Source: Epiperipatus broadwayi
Taxonomy: Eukaryota > Onychophora > Udeonychophora > Euonychophora > Peripatidae
Assembly: GCA_028023455.1 (NCBI GenBank)
Contig: JAQFVV010000317.1
Location: forward strand, 124,001-188,000
DNA: 64,000 bases
Reading direction: 5' to 3'
This document shows positions 35,440 to 46,399 of this stretch, piece after piece. The translations under genes and the position numbers were made by a program. The stretch's first letter is position 1. Each line of letters starts with the position of its first letter. The notes beneath the pieces were generated by a model, which was not told the origin of the DNA, ran no database searches, and was given only the letters and a program-made list of their open reading frames with translations.

Positions 35440-36080
35440 AAATATACTATTTCAATATATAATTACTATACTGATTTTACATGTATATAATTGTTCAAAC
35501 AGGTTTATTTGGCATCAAAACCTTATACTTATTTGAATATTAAGTTTAAATTTAACAAATGAAATGAAATTTAAAATGAGTGTTGAATCCATATATGTAT
35601 TTCTCCCCACTTAGCATCTCAGGTCTTATTGATAAAGGTAAAATCCAGAAACTGGTCTTAGAATGGAAGTTTCAGTATTAAAAATAGGAATTTGATATAC
35701 ATCAGATAATAAGTTATTATTCTAGCTTATACTAGATTGTAGAAATTGGAGAGTTCTTTTGTCTGTTGAATGTTTTCTGTTTTTTTTTTTTGTTTTTTTT
35801 GTTATTCTCTTAGATATGGTAATAAGATGTCTATGGTTGTGAAAGAACTAACAGTACTAAAATATATAACTATTGAATTGGTTTCAGATCTATATAATTG
35901 TTCAAATAGTTTGGGTTGGCTTCAGAATGTTATGATGACTTTCAAGTTTTAAATTTAACAGGTAAAAGGAGTTAAAGATTATTGATGAATGCTTAAATGC
36001 ATTCCATTTTACTCTAAATTTTAGTACTCATTCATAAAGGCAAAACCAGAAGCAATCTAAAGATGAGGGTTTTTGCTATA
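35440..36080 (+). mobile_element. tandem dimer of a second hammerhead-like repeat
   Basis: TATATAATTGTTCAAA, then AAGT(T)TTAAATTTAACA, then a (C/T)TCATA/ATAAAGGTAAAA(T)CCAGAA block occur in order twice (about 35480-35665 and 35890-36060). Degenerate hammerhead-like cores lie 402 bp apart. The dimer starts at the right border of the duplicated segment. Confidence 0.5.
35624..35662 (+). ncRNA. hammerhead-like motif (degenerate)
   Basis: TCTTA (35624-35628) faces TTAGA (35658-35662) with four of five pairs. TTGATAA replaces CTGATGA, GAAA is intact at 35648-35651 and CTGGTC ends at 35657. Stem I keeps pairing although its sequence differs from the other families. Confidence 0.35.
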
Positions 36081-37568
36081 TTATTATTACAAGTCTTTAC
36101 AATTTATTTTATTCGTAAAACATTATTTTAAAAATCAAATATTTCATTAATGAAAATACTATATTGATAATAATGCATGTTTGTCTTGTAGTGATTGTTA
36201 ATGGAAATTGATAAATAATACTCTTTACTATATATAGTTATTTATAAACATTATTTGTGTGTATTCATATATCTTTAATTCTGGATGAAATTCCCATTAA
36301 GTTTATATTTCTGGATACTATGGAACATAAATAATGTTTTAACAACTTTTTTGCTATTAAGTTGAAATCATTTCTTAAGATTTTGACAAGAAATATAAGA
36401 CTTATCTGACTATGAAAGGGATAAAATAATTAGTATTTGATTGTTTAGATCTGACTGTCTCAATAATTGTTAGTAAAGATGGAAAAATAAAGTAGCTATA
36501 ATCAAACATTCAAGATTAATGAAAGGTGGAAATGGACATTTGTAAAGATAGGCCCCAAAATTTACAAAATCACAGTGGAAATCATGCTCACATCTGAATA
36601 TTTTGATGTCTATCAAAACAGTATTGCTAGTTTTTTGATGTGAATGATACTATACTGAAACAGTGATAGCATATATAAGAATTTAGACCATGAAATATTA
36701 GAAATGTTTTATTCATTGTCAAGTCTTGAGAGATATGTTAGTAGAAATCAATATTTTTACTTGTTTGTGAATTCCCATAGAAAATTGATTATATTTGAAC
36801 ATTTTGAGTATCTGAATAAGTGCTGTAAACTTGTTTTCTGCTAGCATTGTTATTTTCCAAGATGATAATGCTTCACTTCATACAGCCCATGCAGTCCATT
36901 ATGACCTGAAAGATGTAAAAGTAATATTATATATCTTCCTTGATTTCCATCACTTTATAGGCAATTCATGAACAATATATTTTTGTAAATCATTTAATAC
37001 ACTTTTTCTTTTTAAGTCTTGTTTTTGTTTAATTTTATGAATCATTTTTTATTTCAATTTTTGTCCATTGTCATCTTCCTAAGAAATAGCTTCATATTTT
37101 TCTAGACATATTCAAATGTTACATCTTATCATCCCAAATTGGGGCAAATAAATAATTTCAAAAATTTCTTGTTTTTATTATTTTCCGAAATTTTGTATTT
37201 TTATATACTATATTTTTATCTACTTGCATAGTATTAAAATGAATATTAATACTAATAGGTTTGTTGTTGTTTCTTTTCCCGGTGGCTGTATCTTTTATTT
37301 ATAATATTGATAGATGCATCCACATAGGTGAATGGATAGATATACAATTGGGCAATTAGACAGAGGAAGATTATTTTTATCATATGAATATATGGAAGAA
37401 TGTTCATTAGTAGATATCATTAGATTAATAATGCATACCATTAAAAAAAAATTGGAGAAAAAAGTAGTAATAAAATATGTATAATAAAAATGAGGACTTT
37501 TTTAAAAAAACAAAAACAAAGAAAGAAGCATTGAATTTTTTAATTAAAGACAGGAATTAGTTTGGCAT
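36081..37568. other. A+T-rich DNA, no gene seen
   Basis: Patches at 36530-36660 and 36840-36980 give short mariner-like peptides (for example NIVIFQDDNASLHTAHAV in shifted frames near 36845-36900), suggesting a very old DNA-transposon relic; too short to call. Confidence 0.35.
36530..37010 (+). pseudogene. possible mariner/Tc1-like transposase scraps (weak)
   Basis: Near 36846-36905 the + strand gives IVIFQDDNASLHTAHAVHY, resembling the catalytic (F/V)QDNAPxH block of mariner/Tc1 transposases. The sequence just before it is broken by stops. The extra Asp and the lack of further motifs make this tentative. Confidence 0.3.
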
Positions 37569-37698
37569 ATGTTGATATTTTTTTAAGGTTATTCAATGAA
37601 CAGAATTATCTGCAGTTATTTTTACTGATATATATATATATATTTTTGATATTTTTTTAAGGTTATTCAATGAACAGAATTATCTGCAGTTATTTTTA

Positions 37699-37720
<22 letters not shown>
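37569..37720. repeat. two-copy tandem duplication, period about 79 bp
   Basis: GATATTTTTTTAAGGTTATT, CAATGAACAGAATTATCTGC and AGTTATTTTTACTGATATAT occur twice with almost no differences, each followed by a TA run, so the duplication is recent. Confidence 0.95.
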
Positions 37721-37777
<57 letters not shown>

Positions 37778-37810
37778 CAAACTAACCAAAGGAAATATAT
37801 ATATATATAT
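37701..37810. repeat. (TA)n microsatellite
   Basis: Long alternating TA runs interrupted by CAG and by a short unique spacer; cruciform-prone. Confidence 0.9.
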
Positions 37811-38463
37811 TAATTTGCAGAATTATTACAACATTGTTAGTAATTGTTAACTTGAAACAGTAAATCACTCTGGTGTATTAGTGTTTTGCTTTTAAAAAAA
37901 AGAGTAATAATCTTAAATAGCTCACTTAATTCAGGATCTTTCTAACAGTTTTGTGTAATTATTTTAAAAACTATTGATTAGTGAACTAAAAAATTAATAA
38001 TAATTAAATAGCTTTAATGTTTGGGTATTCATAAGAAATTCAAGTATCAGAAGTGATGTTATTCAGCCATGATTCATGGATTTTGAGTTTCACAATTTGT
38101 GGCTCTATTGTTCTGCCATTACATGCAGTTGGTCTACTGATTATTTTTTAAATTGAAAACATTATTTGGTGGTTATCAAAAAAAAAACTGAATTTATTTG
38201 GAAATTTTCTGATACTGAAAAAAAAATTGATTCATTGTGCTGTAAATTAGACTTAATAAATTTCACTGTATAATGAAGAATTATCCATCATTATGAATTG
38301 AAGAGCTATTTTTTTTATTATTATTTTTTAAAATTTTGATGATGGTCAATTATTTTATAATATTGATAAGAAAAGATATTGCAGAATATAATATTAGATA
38401 TTTTAATGAAAACATTATAATATATATATATTGTGATGGCATTATTATCTGATAAAAACTATT
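37811..38463. other. A+T-rich DNA, no gene seen
   Basis: No supported feature. Confidence 0.5.
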
Positions 38464-38860
38464 GAAACAGTATGATTTAGCCATCATACAGTTTCACCTA
38501 TATAACATAGTAGTCTTCATTTTCCTAATTCAAACCCTAGAGGTGCACATATATAACAGTATACTAGGTTATTTAACACATATAGAAACGTATATTTACA
38601 TGTATATGTGTGTAATTGTATATGCACACACATCTACTATTTTAAATGGTGGTATAAGCATTTTGTAGTATTAGATAAATATTTTTATTTGTGAAAAATT
38701 GTATATTTGCACATCTGATTGATATTATTATGTATAATGTATATGCCTTTATGATTTCATATAAAGATTTGTTTTATGATTTTAAGTTATTAAATTTGGT
38801 TTAGGCTGTGGACATTGTATATATATGAGAACATACCTATGTATATTTGCGAAGGTAACT
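38464..38860 (+). repeat. dispersed repeat, copy 1 (partner at 45614-45977)
   Basis: Highly similar to 45614-45977 over its whole length. It starts with a hairpin: GAAACAGTATGAT (38464-38476) and ATCATACAGTTTC (38483-38495), 12 of 13 pairs. It ends GCGAAGGTAAC. No ORF. The terminal hairpin resembles the one at the left end of the direct repeat at 19500. Confidence 0.9.
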
Positions 38861-39109
38861 GTAATATAATCGGTTTGCTAAACATTACAAGTTTTCTAAA
38901 TTATTTCCAAACTGCCTTTGAAGTTATTCAATTTACCAAATTGCTAATATTCGCATATAGTCATTAAATCCAGAGGTCTCTTTTCTTAGGTATATGCTAA
39001 AGGTCAGCATCTTGAATCTCTTTGAAAAAAAGAAGAAATTCACTGTTTTAAAAAAAAGAAATTCAGAGTTTATGGCTATCTCAATTACTTCACATTAAGC
39101 TGAGAGACA

Positions 39110-39255
39110 AGCTTTGTAAATCTTATAAAATAAAAGTTGGAACAATTAACAAACTTTGACAGTGTCTGCCTGCAATAAATCCAGCTGAACTTTATGAATC
39201 TTATGAAATAAAAGTTAGAACAATTAGCAAGCCTGAAATAAATCTAGCTGGTTCA
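39110..39255. repeat. two-copy tandem duplication, unit about 75 bp
   Basis: AATCTTAT(A/G)AAATAAAAGTT, GGAACAATTA(A/G)CAA and CTG(C)AATAAATC(C/T)AGCTG occur twice in order. Confidence 0.75.
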
Positions 39256-39259
39256 TTTG

Positions 39260-41815
39260 AAGTTGATAAAATTAGTGACTTCTTAAGTTTTAAAGTTTAA
39301 AAATAAAGATTTTTTATGGCTTGTGAAAAGGGGGTAAAGAAATATAAAAATCCAAGTTTGAAATGAACAGCATCCATTTTGCTTGACTCTCATGTTAACT
39401 TAAATCAAGGCAGTGTGCCCATTTGTTGTTATGGAGACCAGTGGCTAGAGACCGTTATTGCTGCCTCCGCATCAGCTAGAACCGTTTATGGAGAGGGAAG
39501 ACTCAAACACCAGCCTACCTGAAAGAACAGCCGATGAACCAGCCCATGCGTGTATGTCTAATCCTGTCAAACTGCAAGCTTCATAGTTGAACCACCGGTA
39601 ATAAATTCTCAACCAAGCTAACCTAATGCTATAGCAATTCTAAATCTTTCCCTAAAGCTAGCTGTAACATATAAGTAATGTACACAAACTCTTAAACTTA
39701 AATCTCACAAATTAATTAAACTGTGTTAGATAAGTCTATTTCAATTTGTATAATTTTAAAATACTTTAAAAACTAAAATGTAAATCTTGCCTGATCTCAA
39801 TTTTTCTTAAATCTTTTAAATTCAACTTGTAAAAAGATATTGCTGTCTTATTATTAGCTCTATTCTTGTCTATACTTATGCTTATATATATACACATATT
39901 ACAATGCATTTATTAATTTGTGCTATGCCTTCAGAGTAGAGATTACTAATTATTATAAGCATAATGAGACACTTTTGTTCTCAAATAAATTAACTCATGC
40001 TGTTTTTTGGCATATTTCTAAATCTCCGGTCTGAAACCTACTTTTATATATATTAATTAAGCTACTATGTTTAGCTTAATGTTACATATAGGTTGCTTAT
40101 TAAAGGTTTGTTTAGTTAAATATGAGAGAGTGATAATTTAATGCATATTATCAGTAATTAGCCAAGTTTAAGTCCCAAATATGCTTTAGACCTCATTAGT
40201 TTATTTTCATAGACTATGTAGGTTAATTGGTAGACTAGATCATTTTAATAAAGCCCTTTTTAGCACATTTTAAGTATGCTAATTCACCTAACTGGCTTAG
40301 GGTAGTTTCGCAGAATGAAATTATAGATTTCACGCTTTACTAACTTTAATAATTAATATTTAGAAAGTGTTGTGAATGAGCTTTTATGAAGCACTTTGGT
40401 GCATTACGCCTTGCTATTATATACTTATTAAGATAGGATCCGGTTTTAAAGACTATCCTATTATTCCTAGTTTGGACAGCTCTCTCCTGAATGAGCTAAT
40501 GATTTTAAGGGTCATTCCCATTACTTTCAAAATTGGAACACTGGTATCCAGCATTGTATATTAAGGCTGTTCAATCACCCAAACTAAATGTTCACATATA
40601 GCAAGCGTCCGGTACCTGAGAACAAGGTAATCGTTACTGAATCTCATGAGTAAAGGCACATTCAAGCTGCAGCTCTGATATAATTTGTGTAGCGCCATAG
40701 TCTCCGAAGTTATGCTACAAAGTGCCAGTTCACCTACTGTTATATTAATTGATCAGCATTGATCTGAACCTCAGATCTATTTTATATAATAATATCTGCA
40801 TAAAGAGCACCTTGAATACTCATTATGTAATAATAAAATTAGGTAAACATTATATAAAATTGACACTCTCTTAAGATTTAACCCTTAGCAAACCTAGTAT
40901 GAATGGCAGAGCATAATTTAGGCATCATTATAGATGTAGAAATAATTATTAATTTATAAACGCTGTAATAAATGATTATGACTAAGTACAATAGATTGTA
41001 GTTCATACATTCACTACCCCACCTGCGAGTGGAATACTCGTACCTTTAATTGTTGTTTGTGTTTTCGAACAAGATTAAATAAGTTAAAACATATTAACAT
41101 CTGTGGTCTTATTCTCTTTGTTTATATTTGTAATGTATGCATTATATAACAAACCATAAGTTGTGTGTGTGTTTAGATAAGCTATCAAACATTTAGTTAA
41201 TTATTCTCGAGTCTTTCGCTTCACCCTTTGCTATTGTCGGCACGGGGATTAAGAGATTATGAGTGTGACTTCATATATGTCATTCATAGGGTAGTAAGTC
41301 AAGGAGTGTTGGTGAAGGAGCTGAGGTGTGGTCGGATTTGAGGTCTCAAACCCTCATCCAGATCAGCCTTGGTATAATTTACCAAAACTCTGGATTTTGT
41401 TGTGTGAATGTACAAATATGACTGTTACATAGTCCCCCCCCCCCAGGTATGAATCACATATGTGGGGTTTCATTAATTTTCTCCACGGCCCTGAACTAAA
41501 TGCATGTTGAGGGAAGAGGGAGAATAGAAAGAGATAGATATGTAAATGTTTCTCATGGTCATGGATGCACAAATCATATAGATTTATGTTGAAAGTTCAA
41601 TTTTAGACATAGATATAAATTTTCTCTCGGCGTGTGGACGCTTGAGCGTGAGATACAATTATCTATTCGTGATTCTGAACAATGCTTTAGTATATGAAGG
41701 GAATTTTTGTCAAATTATTTTTTATATTTATGATATACGTAAAATTTATATTTATATTTATAATAGGCGTACGGTAAAAAAATTTTTCTTTTTGTCTCAG
41801 AGAAGTGTTTGATTA
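39260..41815. other. mostly A+T-rich DNA with G+C-richer patches, no gene assigned
   Basis: Patches of more balanced composition at 39370-39610, 40560-40760 and 41010-41420 stand out but give no long frame or recognisable domain. They could be pieces of an LTR or UTR. A C9-10 run occurs near 41434. Confidence 0.4.
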
Positions 41816-41819
41816 TTAT

Positions 41820-42560
41820 TAAGGGCAGTAGCAACTAATTCCGCATTTTATCAATTATATATATATGCGAGTGAAAAGTAAAATTTCATTTAGATTATAA
41901 GATTTATAAAAAGATTTCTAAATGCAAGTGTTAAAACCAACAATACTGCCTTAATTAATTTCGCATTTTATCAATTATATATATGCAGGAGAAGAGTAAA
42001 ATTTTGGTTTAGGTTATATGATTTATAAAAAGATTTCTAAACACAAATGCTAGAATGATAGGTAGCATGAAAAAGATTTTTTTTAAAGATTAATTTATAT
42101 ATACGCATATTGATAATACATTTTTTAATTGTAGTTAAAAGCAGTAGCTAAATAGGAAGGGAATATTTTTGAAATATTTTTATATATATATACCCATGAC
42201 GAGAATAGCTTTTAAGTTGTAATTAAAAGCAGTAGCTAAATAGGAAGAAATCTTTTTTTTTTAAATAATTTTTATTTATATGTACGCGTATCCATAATAA
42301 ATTTCCAATTGTAATTAAAAGCAGTAGCTAAATAGGAAGGGAATTTTTTTTAAAAAAATATTATATATATATACGCGTGTCGATAGTAATTAATTTTTTT
42401 ATCACAAAAGAGCATTCAAGTGTAATAGAAAGCAGTGGCTAAGATTAATTTCAAATTTTATCCGCAATTATATATGTATGTGAGTGAGAAAAGTAAATTT
42501 CTAGTATATGTTATATTTTTATAACAGTTTCTCAAGGCAAATGCTAGAGATTGGAATGTA
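41820..42560. repeat. decayed minisatellite array
   Basis: AAGCAGTAGCTAAATAGGAAG recurs at about 42138, 42228 and 42320 (spacing about 90 bp), each followed by a T/A run and TATATATACGCG or a variant. Two longer units around 41840 and 41950 and a third at 42445 share CATTTTATCAATTATATATA, then GAAAAGTAAAATTT and ATTTATAAAAAGATTTCTAA. Confidence 0.75.
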
Positions 42561-43420
42561 AACACACTGTGGCTGATAGTTTTTAAAAAAAAGAATGAGA
42601 AAAACTTTAAATTTTTGTTGTATAATTTGCAATGCATATTGTGAGGTCCAATACTGTTTACATATATATACGGGTATCTCATCTGCTGGCAACTGGCACC
42701 TGGGGTCTCTTAAATGGCTGAGAGTTCCTCATATAAATTTGTTGTCAGGGGGAGAAAACTGAAAGGACTCACCATTGGGGGGTTTTGTTGGTTATTCAAT
42801 TGTACTAGATAGAGTGAATATACAAACGATTAGGCAAGGTTGTTATATATATATATACGTGTACTTAAAAGGGAAAATGAAGTAAAAAAAAAGAATCATG
42901 GTAAATAGAAAGATTGATGACAGCTTTGCAGTGGTGGAAAGAAAACACATTACAAGGCAAGCATGGGTAAGGCAAAAATGACATCAAGTGGAAAATCAAA
43001 GAAGCATACTTCATTAATGGCAATAATAACTCTATCAATAGACGGGACACCTGCTTTGACATCTCCAAACATTGGACTATCTAGATCATTTGCATATGTT
43101 TTGCCTTATTTCCTCATTCTGCATCTCACATTACTGCTATGAATATGAGGCAAATGGCCTCGGAAGCGCTTAGCGTATAATAATTTGTGGAATCTTTATA
43201 GCTTCTCGTTCAAGTGTTTCACACACTTTTTAATTTGTATATTATTCTTTAAAAAGTTTTTTGTTTGATGTTAGATAAAACATTAAGGGCTTGGTTCAGT
43301 TCTAAGTAGCTACCAGTGGTAGGCAGAATCCATAGACAGTCTTTTCGTTGGGGAGGATGGCAATACCTTGTTGGAAATAGTTTAAAGTTAAGTAAACGGA
43401 GTGAAAGCAAATTTATATAA
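42561..43420. other. no gene seen
   Basis: Contains a short (TA)n run near 42843 and a purine-rich patch at 42870-42970. No supported exon. Confidence 0.45.
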
Positions 43421-43421
43421 A

Positions 43422-44020
43422 ATGGATTTCAGTCCAGAAGAGAAGGAAATGTTAGCAGCCTTATTTAGCATGTTGGAGCGAAACAAAGTGGAAATGGAAC
43501 AAATGAGACAGGGAGAGAGAAAGAAATGAGAGGTTATATGCTATATGTAGGAGGATGGAAGAAAGGGACCAGAAGATAAGGGAAGAAAATGAAGTCAGGG
43601 ACAAGGCAGCCAAGCAGGAGGTTCCTTACAGGGAGCTGTGGCTTAAATTCACAGTAATTTGGAAGGAAGAAAGTGTCAGCAGGAACAGGAGAAACAAATT
43701 AAGAACTTGAGGGAATTACAAGTGGTACCACAGAAGAGATTATCCAAAGCTAGGTAGAATGCCCTAGAAGGAGGCAAAGTGGCTAAGGAAACAGAAGACA
43801 TAGCTCAAGATCACCAGAGCTGAAGTACCAGGTAACCCAGGTAAGACACAGTAAGGATGCTTTAGTATTAGCCCAAGGGTTACAGAACAAGCTCGGGAAG
43901 GAGCTGGACAAGTTGGAAAAGAGGCTGTTCTGAAAATAGAAGTGGGGAATTATAAGAATATATCAGCAGGAGATAGGAGGACCAGTAGATAAAAGTGGTT
44001 GAACTCAGGGAGACAAAGAA
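43422..44020 (+). pseudogene. gag-like leader, broken
   Basis: An ATG at 43422 opens MDFSPEEKEMLAALFSMLER and continues with a Glu/Met/Arg-rich helix to a stop near 43530. The following purine-rich DNA yields Glu/Lys/Gln-rich pieces in shifted frames (QQEQEKQIKNLRELQ). It runs in the same direction into the octapeptide-repeat ORF. The leader resembles the start of the 18.3-kb gag-like ORF in length, charge and position before a repeat array. No zinc knuckle or RT is visible. Confidence 0.4.
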
Positions 44021-45073
44021 ATGGGAGAAAACCATGTCCTAGAAGAGAAGCCTGAGGATTATAAGATTATATTAGAGCAAGAGATAGGGGAACCAATAGG
44101 TAAAGGTGGTTGGAGTCAGGAAGAGAAGGAACTGGGAGAAAACAAAACCTTCAAAGAGAAGCCTGCCAATCAGTGCCTGGCTGAGGAAGGGAAAGAACAA
44201 ACAGTTATCATGTATATAGGTGTGAGTAGTGAGGCAAGAGAAAGCCAGTATATGCAAAAACTTGTCATGATGACAGATATAGAAAGTGAGGTGAAGTTGG
44301 AAGGATTGGGAGATGGTTATGTAAAGGGGGCGGGAGTAGGGATACATTGGGAACAGATGCAGGATAATATGTGGAAAATATTTCCAGAACCTAGACAGGA
44401 GTACGACTGGGGGGGGATGTTACCCCTAGAGGTCAAGAGTAGGCTAGATAAGCCATATGTTTCTAGTAGGAGAAAGCCACATGATGTTTCTGGTGTTAGA
44501 AAACAATATGATGTTTTTAGTATGGGAAAGCCATATGTTTCTAGCATAGGAAAGCCATATGTTTCGAAGAGGAGAAAGCCATATGTTTATAGTAGGAGAA
44601 AGCCATATGTTTCTAGTATGGGAAAGCCATATGTCTCTAGTAGGAGAAAGCGATATGTTTTTAGTAGGGCAAAGCCATATGTTTTCAGTAGGAGATATCC
44701 ATATGTTTCTAGTATGGGGAAGCCATATGTTTTTAGTAGGAGAAAGCCATATGTTTCTAGCATGGGAAAGCCATGTATTGCTAGTAGGAGAAAGCCATAT
44801 GTTTCTAGTATGGGAAAGCCACATGTTTCTAGTAGGAGAATGCCATATGTTTCTAGCATAGGAAAGTCATATGTTTCTAATAGAAGAAAGCCATATGTTT
44901 CTAATAGGAGAAAGCCATATGTTTCTAGCATGGGAAAGCCATATGTTTCTGGTAGGGGAAAGCCATATGTTTCTAGCATGGGAAAGCCGTATGTTTCTAG
45001 TAGGGGAAAGCCATATGTTTCGAGCATGGGAAAGCCATATGTTTCTAACATGAGAAAACGGATAAGGTTTTGA
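44021..45073 (+). CDS. 350-codon ORF ending in an octapeptide repeat array
   Basis: The frame from an ATG at 44021 has an acidic, Glu/Lys-rich N-terminal third (GENHVLEEKPEDYKIILEQE and so on; a block of about 80 bp is present twice, near 43970 and 44084). It then has 25 units of 8 residues of the type KPYVSSRR / KPYVSSMG (residues about 144-345) and stops with RIRF. Two units near the start have nine residues. No signal peptide or membrane helix is seen. The repeats also leave a second + frame and two - frames open, so openness is not by itself proof of coding. The first third shows no such multi-frame openness. Upstream homology to a broken gag-like leader suggests a retroelement-derived ORF. 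Function unknown. Confidence 0.4.
   Translation: MGENHVLEEKPEDYKIILEQEIGEPIGKGGWSQEEKELGENKTFKEKPANQCLAEEGKEQTVIMYIGVSSEARESQYMQKLVMMTDIESEVKLEGLGDGYVKGAGVGIHWEQMQDNMWKIFPEPRQEYDWGGMLPLEVKSRLDKPYVSSRRKPHDVSGVRKQYDVFSMGKPYVSSIGKPYVSKRRKPYVYSRRKPYVSSMGKPYVSSRRKRYVFSRAKPYVFSRRYPYVSSMGKPYVFSRRKPYVSSMGKPCIASRRKPYVSSMGKPHVSSRRMPYVSSIGKSYVSNRRKPYVSNRRKPYVSSMGKPYVSGRGKPYVSSMGKPYVSSRGKPYVSSMGKPYVSNMRKRIRF
44450..45050. repeat. 24-bp minisatellite, 25 units, alternating higher-order pattern
   Basis: The unit AAGCCATATGTTTCTAGTAG plus GAGA alternates over much of the array with a version ending CATGGGA or TATGGGA, making a 48-bp dimeric period. Two early units are 27 bp. Array length is about 600 bp. 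Confidence 0.95.
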
Positions 45074-45613
45074 GGATTTTGAATGCCTAGAGAATGAGTA
45101 AGAGCACCAGTGGTAATACTAGACTGCAAGACAAAAACCCCAGATACATCAGGATTAGATAGTTAATAACTAAGGATCTAGTTCTCTTTTACCCATAAGA
45201 ATCATTGTATATATGTCAGTAAGCATATTGATTGAGATCATTTTTTTATTTATTTTACCAATATAAATAATCGTATAGATCTGGAAGCATATTTATTAGA
45301 TGTAGTATAGGAATGGTTATATATGTTTATAAGAGTAATTCTTAGATGTAGTTTTATCCCTATGAACAATTGTGTATTTATTAGAGGTAGTGAGAAATGG
45401 TTTGGATTTTAGCATGTGGAGTTTTACTTGTTTGTCCTTTGTTTTTTTTTGGTTTTTTTTTTGGTACTGAATAGACTAAAGTTAGGATGGATGATGCAGA
45501 TACAAAATAGAAATCAGAAGAAATAAATTTTAAATGCAGGAGAGAAATGACTTATGATTGCTCACTTAAATTTACATATAAATAATTTTTTTTTTTCCGG
45601 ACTTCACTGATAT
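45074..45613. other. A+T-rich DNA, no gene seen
   Basis: T-runs and low-complexity sequence between the minisatellite ORF and the dispersed repeat. Confidence 0.5.
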
Positions 45614-45977
45614 GAAACAGTATGATTTAGCTATCATACAGTTTCACATACTATATAACATAGTAGTCTTCATTTTCCTAATTCAAACCCTAGAGGTGCA
45701 TGTATATAACAGTATACTAGGTAATTTAACATATATAGAAGCATATATTTATGCGTATATGTGTGTAATTGTATATGCACAGACATAAGCATTTTGTAGT
45801 ATTAGATATATTTATTTGCGAAATTCGCACATCTGATTGATATTATTATGTATAATATATACGCCTTTATGATTTCATATAAAGATTTGTTTTGTGATTT
45901 TAAGTTATTAAATTTGGTTTAGGCTGTGGACATTGTATATATATGAGAACATGCCTCTGTATATATGCGAAGGTAAC
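45614..45977 (+). repeat. dispersed repeat, copy 2, abutting the GATA array
   Basis: Second copy of 38464-38860, with the same terminal hairpin at its left end and small internal deletions. Its right end (GAAGGTAAC) runs directly into the (GGTA)/(GATA) array at 45986. Confidence 0.9.
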
Positions 45978-45985
45978 AGACAGAA

Positions 45986-46397
<412 letters not shown>

Positions 46398-46399
46398 TT

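Larger units (their letters stand above)
33364..35453. repeat. 1.7-kb segmental duplication, copy 2 (with insertion)
   Basis: Second copy of 29151-30897, about 4.2 kb downstream in the same orientation. It is longer because of the 365-bp insertion at 34127-34491. Confidence 0.85.

Noticed and set aside
36024-36065. Hammerhead-like core in the second unit of the 35.4-36.1-kb dimer
   Set aside because: CTGATGA reads TTCATAA and GAAA reads GAAG; useful only as a family relic, not called as a ribozyme.
39370-41420. G+C-richer patches as exons or an LTR
   Set aside because: No frame, domain or matching second copy in the window.
44444-45129. Minus-strand and second plus-strand frames over the octapeptide array
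   Set aside because: A 24-bp period without stops keeps several frames open; only the frame continuous with non-repeat sequence was kept.
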